Shown: positions 52,862 through 62,523, counted from the first letter of the stretch. The stretch is DNA of 64,000 nt from Halomonas daqiaonensis (GCF_900109725.1 NZ_FOBC01000007.1:83301-147300), one strand, 5' to 3'. The notes: a model not told the origin generated them from the letters alone. A program made the numbers and translations.

Positions 52862-53608
52862 ATGATGAACTCTAAGAGGCTGAAATTGTCAGACTATTTT
52901 CGTCGGGTTTTGCCTGCTATCAGCCGCGAGACCCTGCACCGATTACTGCGGGATGGCGAGTCCGGTGGCTGGAATGTCGAGGGGCTAGGTCCCCTGGAAG
53001 TGCGGGGAGAGAGCCGGACGGGTCGGCTGTTGATGGCCCACGGCGCGGGTGCAGGACAGGATTCAACCTTTTTGCAACGGTTGCGTGATGCGCTGGCCAG
53101 GGTGGGGGTCCAAACACTCGCCATCGAGTTCGCCTACCTGCAGCAGATGCGTCGCGAAGGACGGCGACGACCGCCGCCAAGGATCGAGTATCTTGTCGAT
53201 GAGTTAGCCTGCTGGTGCGACGGCATGTCGCATCGCGACCTTCCGCCACCCTGGCTTGGGGGAAAGTCGATGGGTGGGCGTGTTGCCAGTCTGCTGGCAG
53301 CCCGCGACGGTGCTCCCGGCCTGGTGCTGTGCGGCTACCCCTTCCATCCACCCGGCAAGCCCGGGCGCCTGCGGCTCGCTCACTGGCCGATGCTTGAATG
53401 TCCGTCCCTGGTGGTACAGGGGAGTCGAGATCCCTTCGGGACTCGTGATGAAGTGGCGGGCTATGATCTCACCAGTACAACACGGCTGCACTGGCTCGAA
53501 GATGGCGATCATGACTGGAAACCGCGTCGCGCCTCGGGCAGGTCCCAGACGGAATTGATCGACGAGGGAGCGGCGGCGATAGCCGCCTTCATGACAGCTC
53601 ACGCCTGA
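52862..53608 (+). CDS. alpha/beta hydrolase (dienelactone hydrolase-like, KANL3/Tex30 type)
   Basis: About 248 residues if the first ATG is used; there is no ribosome binding site and the first 35 residues lie outside the usual family core, so the start is uncertain. The hydrolase core shows LLMAHGAGAGQDSTFLQRLR (oxyanion region), WLGGKSMGGRVASLLAA (nucleophile elbow, serine in GKSMGG), VVQGSRDPFGTRDEV (acid) and LEDGDHDWKP (histidine). This is the KANL3/Tex30 type of alpha/beta hydrolase; substrate unknown. The ccoN palindrome abuts its start. Confidence 0.8.
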   Translation: MMNSKRLKLSDYFRRVLPAISRETLHRLLRDGESGGWNVEGLGPLEVRGESRTGRLLMAHGAGAGQDSTFLQRLRDALARVGVQTLAIEFAYLQQMRREGRRRPPPRIEYLVDELACWCDGMSHRDLPPPWLGGKSMGGRVASLLAARDGAPGLVLCGYPFHPPGKPGRLRLAHWPMLECPSLVVQGSRDPFGTRDEVAGYDLTSTTRLHWLEDGDHDWKPRRASGRSQTELIDEGAAAIAAFMTAHA

Positions 53609-53698
53609 AATTCTCAAGTTGAGGGTGAAGCGAGCAAGTCGATGAAAGGGCAGAGGTTCTTTGACCAGGGGTATCCCCACGCGGCGATGTGAAAAGCG

Positions 53699-53726
53699 TT
53701 GACATTGGTTGGGGCCCCTGTAGAAT
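53699..53726 (+). promoter_or_regulatory. strong promoter of the tRNA cluster
   Basis: TTGACA, 16 nt, TAGAAT; 18 nt before tRNA-Val. Confidence 0.75.
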
Positions 53727-53744
53727 GCAGCGCCACGTGACCGG

Positions 53745-53820
53745 GGGTGGTTAGCTCAGCTGGGAGAGCACCAGCCTTACAAGCTGGGGGTCACAGGTTC
53801 GAACCCTGTACCACCCACCA
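53745..53820 (+). tRNA. tRNA-Val (anticodon UAC)
   Basis: 76 nt; GGGTGGT pairs with ACCACCC, anticodon loop CTTACAA, encoded CCA. First of a four-member tRNA-like cluster. Confidence 0.97.
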
Positions 53821-53862
53821 TCGCTCAGGCGATGCCCGATCATGTCGCAGGAAGATTGCAGC

Positions 53863-53939
53863 GGACCGGTAGTTCAGTTGGTTAGAATGCCGGCCTGTCA
53901 CGCCGGAGGTCGCGGGTTCGAGTCCCGTCCGGTCCGCCA
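53863..53939 (+). tRNA. tRNA-Asp (anticodon GUC), copy 1
   Basis: 77 nt; GGACCGG pairs with CCGGTCC, anticodon loop CTGTCAC, encoded CCA. Confidence 0.97.
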
Positions 53940-53967
53940 TCGTCTTTCCCGTCGCAGGTCATCTTGC

Positions 53968-54044
53968 GGACCGGTAGTTCAGTTGGTTAGAATGCCGGCC
54001 TGTCACGCCGGAGGTCGCGGGTTCGAGTCCCGTCCGGTCCGCCA
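53968..54044 (+). tRNA. tRNA-Asp (anticodon GUC), copy 2
   Basis: 77 nt, identical to the copy 28 nt upstream, so a recent tandem duplication or one kept uniform by gene conversion. Confidence 0.97.
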
Positions 54045-54082
54045 TGATGGCAGTCGACAGCAGCAAGCTTGCAGTAACGCGT

Positions 54083-54159
54083 GGGTGATTAGCTCAGTTG
54101 GTTAGAACACCAGCCTCACACGCCGGAGGTCACGGGTTCGAGTCCCGTCCAAACCACCA
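54083..54159 (+). pseudogene. chimeric tRNA-Val(CAC)-like pseudo-tRNA
   Basis: 77 nt with a good D-arm, loop CTCACAC (anticodon CAC) and T-arm, ending in CCA. The 5' acceptor GGGTGAT does not pair with the 3' acceptor CCAAACC (only three pairs), and the anticodon stem has an A-C mismatch. The 5' half looks like tRNA-Val, while the 3' half (GCCGGAGGTCACGGGTTCGA) is nearly that of tRNA-Asp. It appears to be a recombinant, probably non-functional tRNA; a functional tRNA with a weak acceptor stem is less likely. Confidence 0.65.
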
Positions 54160-54176
54160 TCTGCTCACGAATTCTT

Positions 54177-54207
54177 CAGCCCCGAGGCCTTTCAGGTCTC
54201 GGGGCTG
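54177..54207 (+). terminator. terminator of the tRNA cluster
   Basis: CAGCCCCGAG and CTCGGGGCTG plus inner CCT/AGG pairing, followed by a T-rich stretch ending in TTTTTT. Confidence 0.85.
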
Positions 54208-54332
54208 TCTCGTTGGTTTCCTTTTTTATCCTTGCTCTGCGCTATCGGTGGTCGATCATCCTTTGCGTTGTCAGGTCCGGCTGCCATACAGTTGTTTGAA
54301 TCGTTTGCCGTTTGGCCCATGAGGATCCCGCC

Positions 54333-56345
54333 GTGAATACGTATCCCCAGCTGTTCAGACCCCTGAAGGTTGGCCATCTGACACTGCCCAACCGGGTGCT
54401 GATGGGCTCGATGCACACCAACCTCGAGGAGGCCCCGGGGGGCTTCGAGCGTCTAGCGGCCTTCTATGCCGAACGGGCCCGGGAGGGCGTCGGGCTGATC
54501 GTCACCGGCGGCATCGCGCCTCACCCCGAGGGCGCCGTCTTTGAAGGTGCAGCGACTCTGGAGCGGCCCGAGCAGGTGGCGGAACACCGCGGCGTGGTGG
54601 AGGCCGTGCACGCGGCCGGCGGACATATCTGCCTGCAGATCCTGCACGCTGGGCGCTACGCCTACACGCCGGAGCTGGTGGCACCCTCGGCGATCCAGGC
54701 CCCGATCAACTCCTTCACGCCCCGTGAGCTCGCCAGCGACGAGATCGAGGAGCGTATCGAGGCCTACGTGCGCTGCGCAACGTTGGCACGTGAGGCCGGC
54801 TACGACGGCGTCGAAGTGATGGGGTCGGAGGGTTATCTCATCAACCAGTTCATCTGTCCGCGTACCAACCATCGCGACGACACCTGGGGCGGTAGCCTCG
54901 AGAATCGCCTCCGTTTCCCGGTGGAGATCGTGAAACGTATCCGTGAATCAATGGGGAGCGATTTCCTGCTCATCTTCCGGCTATCGATGATCGATCTGGT
55001 CGAGGAGGGCAGTACCTTCGAGGAGGTCGTTGCCCTGGGGTGCGCCCTCGAGGCCGCCGGTGCCGACCTGATCAACACCGGTATCGGCTGGCATGAGGCG
55101 CGTGTCCCCACCATCGTCACCAGTGTCCCGCGAGCCGCCTTCACCGAGGTCACCCGGCGCATGAGGGCCGAACTCTCGGTCCCGTTGATCACCACCAACC
55201 GCATCAATATGCCGGACGTGGCAGAGCGAGTGCTCGCCGAGGGTCATGCCGACATGGTCTCCATGGCGCGTCCCTTTCTGGCCGATTCGGCCTGGATAAG
55301 CAAGGCCGCCTCAGGACGCAGCGAGGAGATCAATACCTGCATCGCTTGCAACCAGGCCTGCCTGGATCAGATCTTCCTGGGGCAGGTGGCCTCCTGCCTC
55401 GTCAACCCGCGTGCCTGCCACGAGACGGAGCTGGAGATCATTCCGGCCGCCACGCCGAAGGCCATCGCAGTGGTGGGCGGCGGCCCCGCCGGCCTTGCTA
55501 CTGCAGTGACCGCTGCAGAGCGCGGCCATGCCGTGACCCTGTTCGAGGGCGACAGCGTCCTGGGCGGTCAGTTCAACCATGCGCGGCGGATTCCCGGCAA
55601 GGAAGAGTTCGACGAGACCCTGCGCTACTACCGGGTAAGGCTAGAAAAGTTGGGCGTCACGGTGCGGTTGAGCAGTAGGGCGGATAGCCAGACTCTGCGC
55701 GATTTCGACGCGGTGGTACTGGCTACCGGCGTTCGGCCGCGCCGGCTCGAGTTGCCGGGCAGCGACCACCCGAAGGTCATCGGCTACCCGACGGCAATAA
55801 CCCATCCCGAGCGGGTCGGCAGGCGCGTGGCGATCATCGGTGCCGGGGGCATCGGCTTCGACGTGGCGGAGTTGCTGACCCACGTCGGCGACTCGGCTCA
55901 AGCGGTCACTGCCTGGTGCGACGAGTGGGGGGTAGACCTGGGCGTGGCGCGTCGCGGTGGCCTCAAGCCGGTCCAGCGACCCGCGACGCCTCGGCAGGTC
56001 ACCATGCTGCAGCGCAAGACCACCAAGCCCGGCAAGGGGCTCGGCAAGACCACGGGCTGGGTACACCGGGCTTCGCTCAAGAATCGCGGTGTCGAGACGC
56101 TGGCCGGTTGCGAGTATCTCGGCATCGACGACGCTGGGCTGCATGTCCGCATCGATGGTGAGCCGCGCTGCCTCGAGGTCGATACCATCGTGGTCTGTGC
56201 CGGCCAGGAGCCGGTGCGGGAGCTGCTCGCCCCCCTCCAGGCGGCAGGAATGGCCGTGCATGTCATCGGCGGCGCTGACGAGGCGGCAGAGCTCGATGCC
56301 CGTCGTGCAATCGACCAGGGAACTCGGCTGGCCGCCCGGCTCTGA
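54333..56345 (+). CDS. fadH: 2,4-dienoyl-CoA reductase FadH
   Basis: 670 residues from a GTG at 54333 (AGGA 8 nt upstream); E. coli FadH has 672. The N-terminal FMN barrel (LFRPLKVGHLTLPNRVLMGS; MGSEGYLINQFICPRTNHRD with the active tyrosine; NTGIGWHEARVPTI with the active histidine) leads to a [4Fe-4S] site CIACNQACLDQIFLGQVASC, then FAD and NADPH domains (VVGGGPAGLATAVTAAERG, AIIGAGGIGFDVAELL). It reduces dienoyl-CoA from unsaturated fatty acids. Single gene with no obvious operon partner. Confidence 0.95.
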   Translation: MNTYPQLFRPLKVGHLTLPNRVLMGSMHTNLEEAPGGFERLAAFYAERAREGVGLIVTGGIAPHPEGAVFEGAATLERPEQVAEHRGVVEAVHAAGGHICLQILHAGRYAYTPELVAPSAIQAPINSFTPRELASDEIEERIEAYVRCATLAREAGYDGVEVMGSEGYLINQFICPRTNHRDDTWGGSLENRLRFPVEIVKRIRESMGSDFLLIFRLSMIDLVEEGSTFEEVVALGCALEAAGADLINTGIGWHEARVPTIVTSVPRAAFTEVTRRMRAELSVPLITTNRINMPDVAERVLAEGHADMVSMARPFLADSAWISKAASGRSEEINTCIACNQACLDQIFLGQVASCLVNPRACHETELEIIPAATPKAIAVVGGGPAGLATAVTAAERGHAVTLFEGDSVLGGQFNHARRIPGKEEFDETLRYYRVRLEKLGVTVRLSSRADSQTLRDFDAVVLATGVRPRRLELPGSDHPKVIGYPTAITHPERVGRRVAIIGAGGIGFDVAELLTHVGDSAQAVTAWCDEWGVDLGVARRGGLKPVQRPATPRQVTMLQRKTTKPGKGLGKTTGWVHRASLKNRGVETLAGCEYLGIDDAGLHVRIDGEPRCLEVDTIVVCAGQEPVRELLAPLQAAGMAVHVIGGADEAAELDARRAIDQGTRLAARL

Positions 56346-56617
56346 CGCCCATCGCGGCCACCATATAGTGCCTGCCGAGGCTCGAGTCTACTGCCCGACG
56401 GCCCCCTCTCGGCAGGCGGCGTCGTTGCAGCGTTCAATCTTTCGCGATTTCTCATGAACCGAGTGGCGCTCTCCGAGCTCTCAGGAATAAGGGCTAGGGT
56501 GCGTTGATTGGCGAGGCAAACCGTTATCCGCTGATGCTGTCTACGCTGATGAGACCCCACCCTGGGCTGTCACTCCCATGTCGAGTGGCCGGGGATCCGG
56601 GCATACAGGAGGCATCG

Positions 56618-58540
56618 ATGAGCATCTTCGATCATGTGCAGAACCGCTTCTCTCGCGTCCAGCAGGAAGAGATGAGCCTGCAGGAGTATCTCGAGCTCTG
56701 CCGCCAGGAGCCCGTGGCCTACGCCACGGCAGCCGAGCGGATGCTGGAGGCCATCGGCGAGCCAGAAGTGATCGATACCGCGAAGGATCCACGGCTGTCG
56801 CGCATCTTCTCCAACAAGGTGATCCGACGCTATCCGGCCTTTGCCGAATTCTACGGCATGGAAGAGGCCATCGAGCAGATCGTCGCCTACTTCCGGCATG
56901 CCGCCCAGGGGCTCGAGGAGCGCAAGCAGATTCTCTACCTGCTCGGTCCGGTGGGGGGTGGCAAGTCCTCCCTGGCCGAGCGTCTCAAGCTGCTGATGGA
57001 GAAGGTACCCTTCTATGCTATCAAGGACTCCCCGGTCCACGAGTCCCCGCTGGGCCTGTTCTCGCCGGAGGAGGACGGCGAACTGCTGGAGAAGGAATAC
57101 GGCATTCCTCGGCGCTACTTCAAGAGCGTGATGTCCCCCTGGGCCGCCAAGCGCCTCAAGGAGTACGGGGGCGATATCACCCAGTTCCGGGTGGTGCGTC
57201 TCTATCCCTCGCGGCTCAACCAGATCGCCATCTCCAAGACCGAGCCCGGTGACGAGAACAACCAGGATATCTCCTCGCTGGTGGGCAAGGTGGACATCCG
57301 CCAGCTCGAGCTCTATTCCCAGGATGACCCGGACGCCTACAGCTTCTCTGGCGGGTTGTGCCGTGCCAACCAGGGCCTGATGGAGTTCGTCGAGATGTTC
57401 AAGGCGCCGATCAAGGTGCTCCATCCGCTGCTGACGGCGACGCAGGAGGGCAACTACAACCCCACCGAGGGCATGGGGGCGATCCCCTTCGACGGCATTG
57501 TGCTGGCCCACTCCAACGAGAGCGAGTGGCAGACCTTTCGTAACAACCGCAACAACGAGGCCTTCCTCGACCGGGTCTACATGGTCAAGGTGCCTTATTG
57601 CCTGAGGGTCAGCGAGGAAATCAACATCTACAAGAAATTGCTCGAGCATTCTTCCCTGGCCGAAGCGCCCTGTGCGCCGGATACCCTGCGGATGCTGGCA
57701 CAGTTCTCGGTGCTCTCGCGACTCAAGGAGCCCGAGAATTCGAGCATCTACTCCAAGATGCGGGTCTACGACGGCGAGAACCTCAAGGACACTGATCCCA
57801 AGGCCAAGTCGATCCAGGAGTACCGCGATGCAGCCGGGGTCGACGAGGGCATGGAGGGGCTGTCGACTCGCTTCGCCTTCAAGATCCTCTCCAAGGTGTT
57901 CAACTTCGACAATCATGAGGTGGCGGCGAACCCGGTTCACCTGCTCTATGTGCTAGAGCAGCGCCTTGAACAGGAGCAGCTTCCCCGCGAGACCTTCGAG
58001 CGCTACCTGCGCTTCATCAAGGAATTCCTGGCCCCGCGCTATGTCGACTTCATCGGCAAGGAGATCCAGACGGCCTATCTCGAGTCCTATTCCGAGTACG
58101 GTCAGAACATCTTCGATCGCTACGTCACCTACGCCGACTTCTGGATCCAGGACCAGGAGTACCGGGACCCCGAGACCGGAGAGTTCCTCGACCGCCAGGC
58201 GCTCAACGAGGAACTGGAGAAGATCGAGAAGCCGGCCGGTATCTCCAACCCCAAGGATTTCCGCCACGAGGTAGTCAACTTCGTGCTGCGGGCCCGTGCC
58301 CAGAACAACGGCATGAATCCCAGTTGGCAGTCCTACGAGAAGCTACGGGGGGTGATCGAGCACAAGATGTTCGCCAACACCGAGGAACTGCTGCCGGTGA
58401 TCTCCTTCAACGCAAAGGCTTCGACGGCGGACCAGAAGAAGCACGAGGACTTCGTGGCTCGCATGGTCGACCGCGGCTACACCGAGAAGCAGGTGCGCCT
58501 GCTCTCCGAGTGGTACCTGCGGGTACGCAAGTCGCAGTAG
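56618..58540 (+). CDS. prkA: PrkA family serine protein kinase (YeaG)
   Basis: 640 residues from the ATG at 56618, which has a perfect AGGAGG. It contains an AAA-type PrkA domain with Walker A LLGPVGGGKSSLAERL (Lys116) and the C-terminal kinase-like region. Other family blocks are DPRLSRIFSNKVIRRYPAF and NEGMGAIPFDGIVLAHSNES-like text (here EGMGAIPFDGIVLAHSNE). E. coli YeaG is a stress- and starvation-induced kinase. First gene of the conserved prkA-yeaH-spoVR operon; yeaH follows after 15 nt. The 270 bases upstream (56346-56617) hold no gene. Confidence 0.97.
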   Translation: MSIFDHVQNRFSRVQQEEMSLQEYLELCRQEPVAYATAAERMLEAIGEPEVIDTAKDPRLSRIFSNKVIRRYPAFAEFYGMEEAIEQIVAYFRHAAQGLEERKQILYLLGPVGGGKSSLAERLKLLMEKVPFYAIKDSPVHESPLGLFSPEEDGELLEKEYGIPRRYFKSVMSPWAAKRLKEYGGDITQFRVVRLYPSRLNQIAISKTEPGDENNQDISSLVGKVDIRQLELYSQDDPDAYSFSGGLCRANQGLMEFVEMFKAPIKVLHPLLTATQEGNYNPTEGMGAIPFDGIVLAHSNESEWQTFRNNRNNEAFLDRVYMVKVPYCLRVSEEINIYKKLLEHSSLAEAPCAPDTLRMLAQFSVLSRLKEPENSSIYSKMRVYDGENLKDTDPKAKSIQEYRDAAGVDEGMEGLSTRFAFKILSKVFNFDNHEVAANPVHLLYVLEQRLEQEQLPRETFERYLRFIKEFLAPRYVDFIGKEIQTAYLESYSEYGQNIFDRYVTYADFWIQDQEYRDPETGEFLDRQALNEELEKIEKPAGISNPKDFRHEVVNFVLRARAQNNGMNPSWQSYEKLRGVIEHKMFANTEELLPVISFNAKASTADQKKHEDFVARMVDRGYTEKQVRLLSEWYLRVRKSQ

Positions 58541-58555
58541 GCCGAGGAGGTCGTC

Positions 58556-59842
58556 ATGACCTATTTCATCGATCGTCGTGCCAATGCCAAGCACAAGAGC
58601 GCGGTCAACCGTCAGCGCTTTCTCGACCGCTACCGTACCCACATCAAGCGGTCGGTCGAGGAGGCAGTGAATCGCCGCTCGATCACCGACATGGAGCGTG
58701 GAGAGAAGGTCTCGATTCCTGCCCGGGATATCTCCGAGCCGGTATTCCAGCACGGCCCGGGGGGCAAGCGCGCCATCGTCGCCCCGGGCAACAAGGAGTT
58801 TGTCGAGGGGGACCGCATGCGCCGTCCCGGCGGCGGGGGCAGCGGCGACGGTGCCGGTGAGGGCGGTGCCTCGAACCAGGGCGAGGGCATGGACGAGTTC
58901 GCCTTCACCCTGAGCCGCGAGGAATTCCTCGACTTCGTCTTCGACGGCCTGGAGTTGCCCCATCTGGAGCGCAAGAACCTGGTGGACCTCGACGAGGTAC
59001 GCCCGGTACGGGCCGGGTTGTCGAAGGAGGGTGTACCGGCACGGATCAATATCGTGCGCTCCATGCGCGAGGCCCAGGCCCGGCGTATCGCCATGCGGGC
59101 ACCGATCCGCCGGGCCCTGCGCGAGGCCTCTCAGGCGCTGTCCGACGAAGAGCGCAAGGATCCGGTGCTGCGCAATCCGGCGCGGATCAATGAACTCAAG
59201 GCGGAGATCGAACGCCTGGAGAAGCGTCTGAAGGCGGTACCCTTCATCGACACCTATGATCTGCGCTACAACAACCTGATCGACCAGCCGCAGCCCTCCA
59301 GCAAGGCGGTGATGTTCTGCGTGATGGATGTCTCGGGGTCCATGACTCAGGCCCATAAGGATATCGCCAAGCGTTTCTTCCTGCTGCTCTATCTGTTTCT
59401 GCAGCGCAACTACGAGAAGGTCGAACTGGTCTTCGTTCGCCACCATACCGCGGCCAAGGAGGTCGACGAGGAGGAGTTCTTCTATTCCCGTGAGACCGGC
59501 GGCACCATCGTCTCCAGTGCCCTGACGATGGTCGACGAGATCATCGAGGCGCGCTATCCCCCCGGGCAGTGGAACCTCTATGTGGCCCAGGCCTCGGACG
59601 GCGACAACTGGGACGACGATTCCATCACCTGTCGCGACCTGCTCGTCGAACGCCTGATGCCGCGGCTGCAGTACTTTACCTACGTTGAGATCACCCCCCA
59701 CGCCCACCAGGCGCTGTGGGAGGAGTACGAGCGGGTGGAGGCCGAATATGCCGAGCGCTTCGCCATGCGCCAGATCGTCGAGGCGGGGGACATCTATCCG
59801 GTCTTTCGCGAGCTGTTCAAGCGCCGCATCGCCAGCCCTTGA
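58556..59842 (+). CDS. yeaH: UPF0229 protein YeaH (VWA-like)
   Basis: 428 residues, GAGGAGG before the ATG. The N-terminus [20 protein letters not shown] and the glycine-rich segment near 90-110 match the UPF0229 family. The C-terminal half is a von Willebrand A-like domain with the metal site [20 protein letters not shown] (DxSxS) and [16 protein letters not shown]. It acts with YeaG in the stationary-phase and nitrogen-starvation response; the mechanism is unclear. Middle gene of the operon. Confidence 0.96.
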   Translation: MTYFIDRRANAKHKSAVNRQRFLDRYRTHIKRSVEEAVNRRSITDMERGEKVSIPARDISEPVFQHGPGGKRAIVAPGNKEFVEGDRMRRPGGGGSGDGAGEGGASNQGEGMDEFAFTLSREEFLDFVFDGLELPHLERKNLVDLDEVRPVRAGLSKEGVPARINIVRSMREAQARRIAMRAPIRRALREASQALSDEERKDPVLRNPARINELKAEIERLEKRLKAVPFIDTYDLRYNNLIDQPQPSSKAVMFCVMDVSGSMTQAHKDIAKRFFLLLYLFLQRNYEKVELVFVRHHTAAKEVDEEEFFYSRETGGTIVSSALTMVDEIIEARYPPGQWNLYVAQASDGDNWDDDSITCRDLLVERLMPRLQYFTYVEITPHAHQALWEEYERVEAEYAERFAMRQIVEAGDIYPVFRELFKRRIASP

Positions 59843-59872
59843 TTACCAGGGCAGGCGGCCCGAGGAGGCAGC

Positions 59873-61423
59873 ATGACCCGACGCACGCCCATCGCTACCG
59901 GTTCCGACTGGAGCTTCGAGATTCTCCTCGCCTTCGAGGGCGAGATTGCACGCCTGGCGGACGAATATCGTCTGGATACCTATCCCAACCAGATCGAGGT
60001 CATCACCACCGAGCAGATGATGGATGCCTACGCCAGCGTGGGCATGCCGGTAGGCTATCACCACTGGTCCTTCGGCAAGCAGTTCCTGGCCGTGGAGCAG
60101 GCCTACCGCCGTGGCCAGATGGGGCTGGCCTACGAACTGGTGATCAATTCGGATCCTTGCATCGCCTACCTGATGGAGGAAAACACCCTGATGATGCAGG
60201 TGCTGGTCATGGCCCACGCCTGTTATGGCCACAACTCCTTCTTCAAGGGCAACTACCTGTTCCGCACCTGGACGGATGCCTCGTCCATCGTCGACTACCT
60301 GGTGTTCGCCCGGAAATACATCAGCGAGTGCGAGGAGCGCCACGGTGTGGCTGCAGTGGAGCAGTTGCTGGATGCCTGCCATGCCCTGCAGAGCTATGGC
60401 GTCGACCGCTACAAGCGCCCTTCGCCGGTCTCAGCCGCCGAGGAGGCGCGTCGGCAGAAGGAGCGTGAAGAGCACCTTCAGGCCCAGGTCAACACCCTGT
60501 GGCGGACCATTCCCGGCCTGGCACCAACGGATGTACTGGCCGGTGGCCATGACGAGGAGGACCCGCTGGGCCTGCGCGAGGGCGGTCGCTATCCCCCCGA
60601 GCCCCAGGAAAACCTGCTCTACTTCATCGAGAAGAATGCCCCGCTGCTGGCTCCCTGGCAGCGCGAGGTGGTGCGCATCGTGCGCAAGATGGCCCAGTAC
60701 TTCTATCCCCAGCGCCAGACCCAGGTGATGAACGAGGGCTGGGCGACCTTCTGGCACTATACCCTTATGAACCGGCTCTTCGATGAGGGCCTGGTGGATG
60801 AGGGGCTGATACTGGAGTTTTTGCAGTCACATACCGCAGTGGTCAACCAGCCGGCCTTCGACAGCCCCTACTTCAGCGGCATCAACCCCTATGCGCTGGG
60901 CTTCGCCATGTTCAGCGACATCAAGCGCATGTGCCAGGCGCCCACCGAGGAAGATCGCGAATGGTTCCCCGACACCGCCGGAAGCGACTGGCTGGAGGCG
61001 GTGCACTTTGCCATGCGCAATTTCAAGGACGAATCCTTCATCCAGCAGTACCTGTCGCCCAAGGTGATACGTGACCTCAAGCTGTTCATGGTGGTCGACG
61101 ACGACCAGCAGGAGATGCTGGAAGTGACGGCGATCCATGACGAACGCGGCTATCGGCGCATTCGCGAGTCCCTCGCTACCCAGTATGCCCTGGCGGTGCG
61201 TGAGCCCAATATCCAGATCTATTCGGCGGACATCCGCGGCGACCGTTCGCTGACGCTGCGCCACGTCCAGGAGAGTCGGCGCCCGCTGGCGCGTAGTGTC
61301 TACCCGGTGATCCGTCACCTCCACCAGCTGTGGGGCTTTCCGGTGCGGCTGGAGTCGGTGCATGAAGAGGAGGTGGCGCGCCGCTACCACTGGCCCCTGC
61401 CCGAAGAGGAGCGGCGTGATTGA
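59873..61423 (+). CDS. SpoVR family protein (YcgB)
   Basis: 516 residues with AGGAGG before the ATG. The SpoVR domain covers most of the protein: YPNQIEVITTEQMMDAYASV, MPVGYHHWSFGKQFLAVEQA, QVMNEGWATFWHYTLMNRLF and NPYALGFAMFSDIKRMC. Known in Bacillus for spore cortex formation, but in non-sporing gammaproteobacteria it belongs to the PrkA-YeaH stress system. Third gene, 30 nt after yeaH, closed by a terminator. Confidence 0.96.
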   Translation: MTRRTPIATGSDWSFEILLAFEGEIARLADEYRLDTYPNQIEVITTEQMMDAYASVGMPVGYHHWSFGKQFLAVEQAYRRGQMGLAYELVINSDPCIAYLMEENTLMMQVLVMAHACYGHNSFFKGNYLFRTWTDASSIVDYLVFARKYISECEERHGVAAVEQLLDACHALQSYGVDRYKRPSPVSAAEEARRQKEREEHLQAQVNTLWRTIPGLAPTDVLAGGHDEEDPLGLREGGRYPPEPQENLLYFIEKNAPLLAPWQREVVRIVRKMAQYFYPQRQTQVMNEGWATFWHYTLMNRLFDEGLVDEGLILEFLQSHTAVVNQPAFDSPYFSGINPYALGFAMFSDIKRMCQAPTEEDREWFPDTAGSDWLEAVHFAMRNFKDESFIQQYLSPKVIRDLKLFMVVDDDQQEMLEVTAIHDERGYRRIRESLATQYALAVREPNIQIYSADIRGDRSLTLRHVQESRRPLARSVYPVIRHLHQLWGFPVRLESVHEEEVARRYHWPLPEEERRD

Positions 61424-61440
61424 GGCCACTGAACGTCGAA

Positions 61441-61460
61441 ACCCGCGCCTGGGCGCGGGT
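61441..61460 (+). terminator. terminator after prkA-yeaH-spoVR
   Basis: ACCCGCGC and GCGCGGGT with a CTGG loop, followed by CTCTGCTC; 17 nt after the spoVR-like stop. Confidence 0.65.
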
Positions 61461-61514
61461 CTCTGCTCGCCGAACTACCCGACAAGGTGGGCATTCGGAT
61501 GGTGTCGCGGGGGA

Positions 61515-61829
61515 TCAGCTCTGGGCCGTCCAGGACTGGCACCAGCCGCCCGGCTCGACGCTGTTCTGCGGGAACAGTTGGCAGCCTTGGCTTTCGGCCT
61601 GCCAGAACATGCAGTTGTCGCAGCGCTCGCCTTCCGAATAGGCGGGGTGATCGCTGGCATCGCTGGCATTTTCGACATAGTTAAGGGCCTGAGCCTGGTC
61701 GGCGCTCGGGTCGAGACGCGGCAGGTCCTGGGCGAAGGCGCTCTTCGACAGGATGCCGGCGCCGAGGGGTAGGGCGGCAAGGCCCAGCAGGCTATTGCGC
61801 ATGAAATCACGACGGCTATGGTCGGCCAT
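61515..61829 (-). CDS. high-potential iron-sulfur protein (HiPIP), Tat-exported
   Basis: 104 residues, AAGGAG 6 nt before the ATG. The Tat signal is SRRDFMRNSLLGLAALPLGA, cleaved after AFA. The mature part has the four HiPIP cysteines: GERCDNCMFWQAESQGC then PGGWCQSWTAQS, binding one [4Fe-4S] with high potential. HiPIPs carry electrons in the periplasm, here possibly toward the terminal oxidases; that link is inference. Convergent with the spoVR-like gene. Confidence 0.93.
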   Translation of the reverse strand: MADHSRRDFMRNSLLGLAALPLGAGILSKSAFAQDLPRLDPSADQAQALNYVENASDASDHPAYSEGERCDNCMFWQAESQGCQLFPQNSVEPGGWCQSWTAQS

Positions 61830-62049
61830 GGTCTCTCCTTGTCATCACGGTGGGTCTTGAAGTCACGGCGGGACATTCGTGGTGTCCGCTCTATCTTGTC
61901 GGGTGGTCGAACCACCCCCTTTGATCCGACAGGCGCATCCCTGCGGAGTTCGCCCGCTCAATGATAGTAAACTGATGGGGGTATCGCGAACCGATCAAGG
62001 CGTGTGCGGTAATCCGCCGCAACATTGCCGACCCAAAAGGAGGAAGGCC

Positions 62050-62523
62050 ATGGCGTTCACTCGATTTTCCTCGCCGATCGGCGAGATCCTGCTCTGCGGT
62101 AGCTCAGCCGGGCTGCAAAGGATAGTGCTGACCGCCGAGCAGACGCCAGATCCTGAAGAGGAGGCCAGGGACGACGAGGCTCTGGGTGAGGCGCGTGGCC
62201 AGCTGCTCGGCTACCTTGCGGGCCGGAGATGCCACTTCAGTCTGGACCTGGCCCCTGGGGGCAGCGACTTCCAGCGTCAGGTGTGGTCGGCGTTGCTGAG
62301 GATTCCCTATGGCGAGACGCGCACCTATGGCCAGCTGGCTCGGCAACTGGGTCGGGAAGGGGCCGCTCGCGCCATTGGTGCGGCCAGTGGCGCCAATCCC
62401 TTGCCGCTACTGATCCCCTGCCACCGCCTGGTAGCTGCCAATGGCCTGGGAGGCTACAGCGGCGGTCTTGAACTCAAGCGCCGCCTGCTGGCACTCGAGG
62501 AAAGCCCCGGTAGCCAGGAGTGA
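62050..62523 (+). CDS. ogt: methylated-DNA--protein-cysteine methyltransferase Ogt
   Basis: 157 residues from the ATG at 62050 with AGGAGG upstream. The repair site is NPLPLLIPCHRLVAANGLGG with the PCHR cysteine that takes the alkyl group; the helix-turn-helix part is FQRQVWSALLRIPYGETRTY. It directly reverses O6-alkylguanine. No N-terminal Ada domain is present, so ogt fits better than ada. Monocistronic by context; a longer in-frame extension has no family similarity. Confidence 0.93.
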   Translation: MAFTRFSSPIGEILLCGSSAGLQRIVLTAEQTPDPEEEARDDEALGEARGQLLGYLAGRRCHFSLDLAPGGSDFQRQVWSALLRIPYGETRTYGQLARQLGREGAARAIGAASGANPLPLLIPCHRLVAANGLGGYSGGLELKRRLLALEESPGSQE

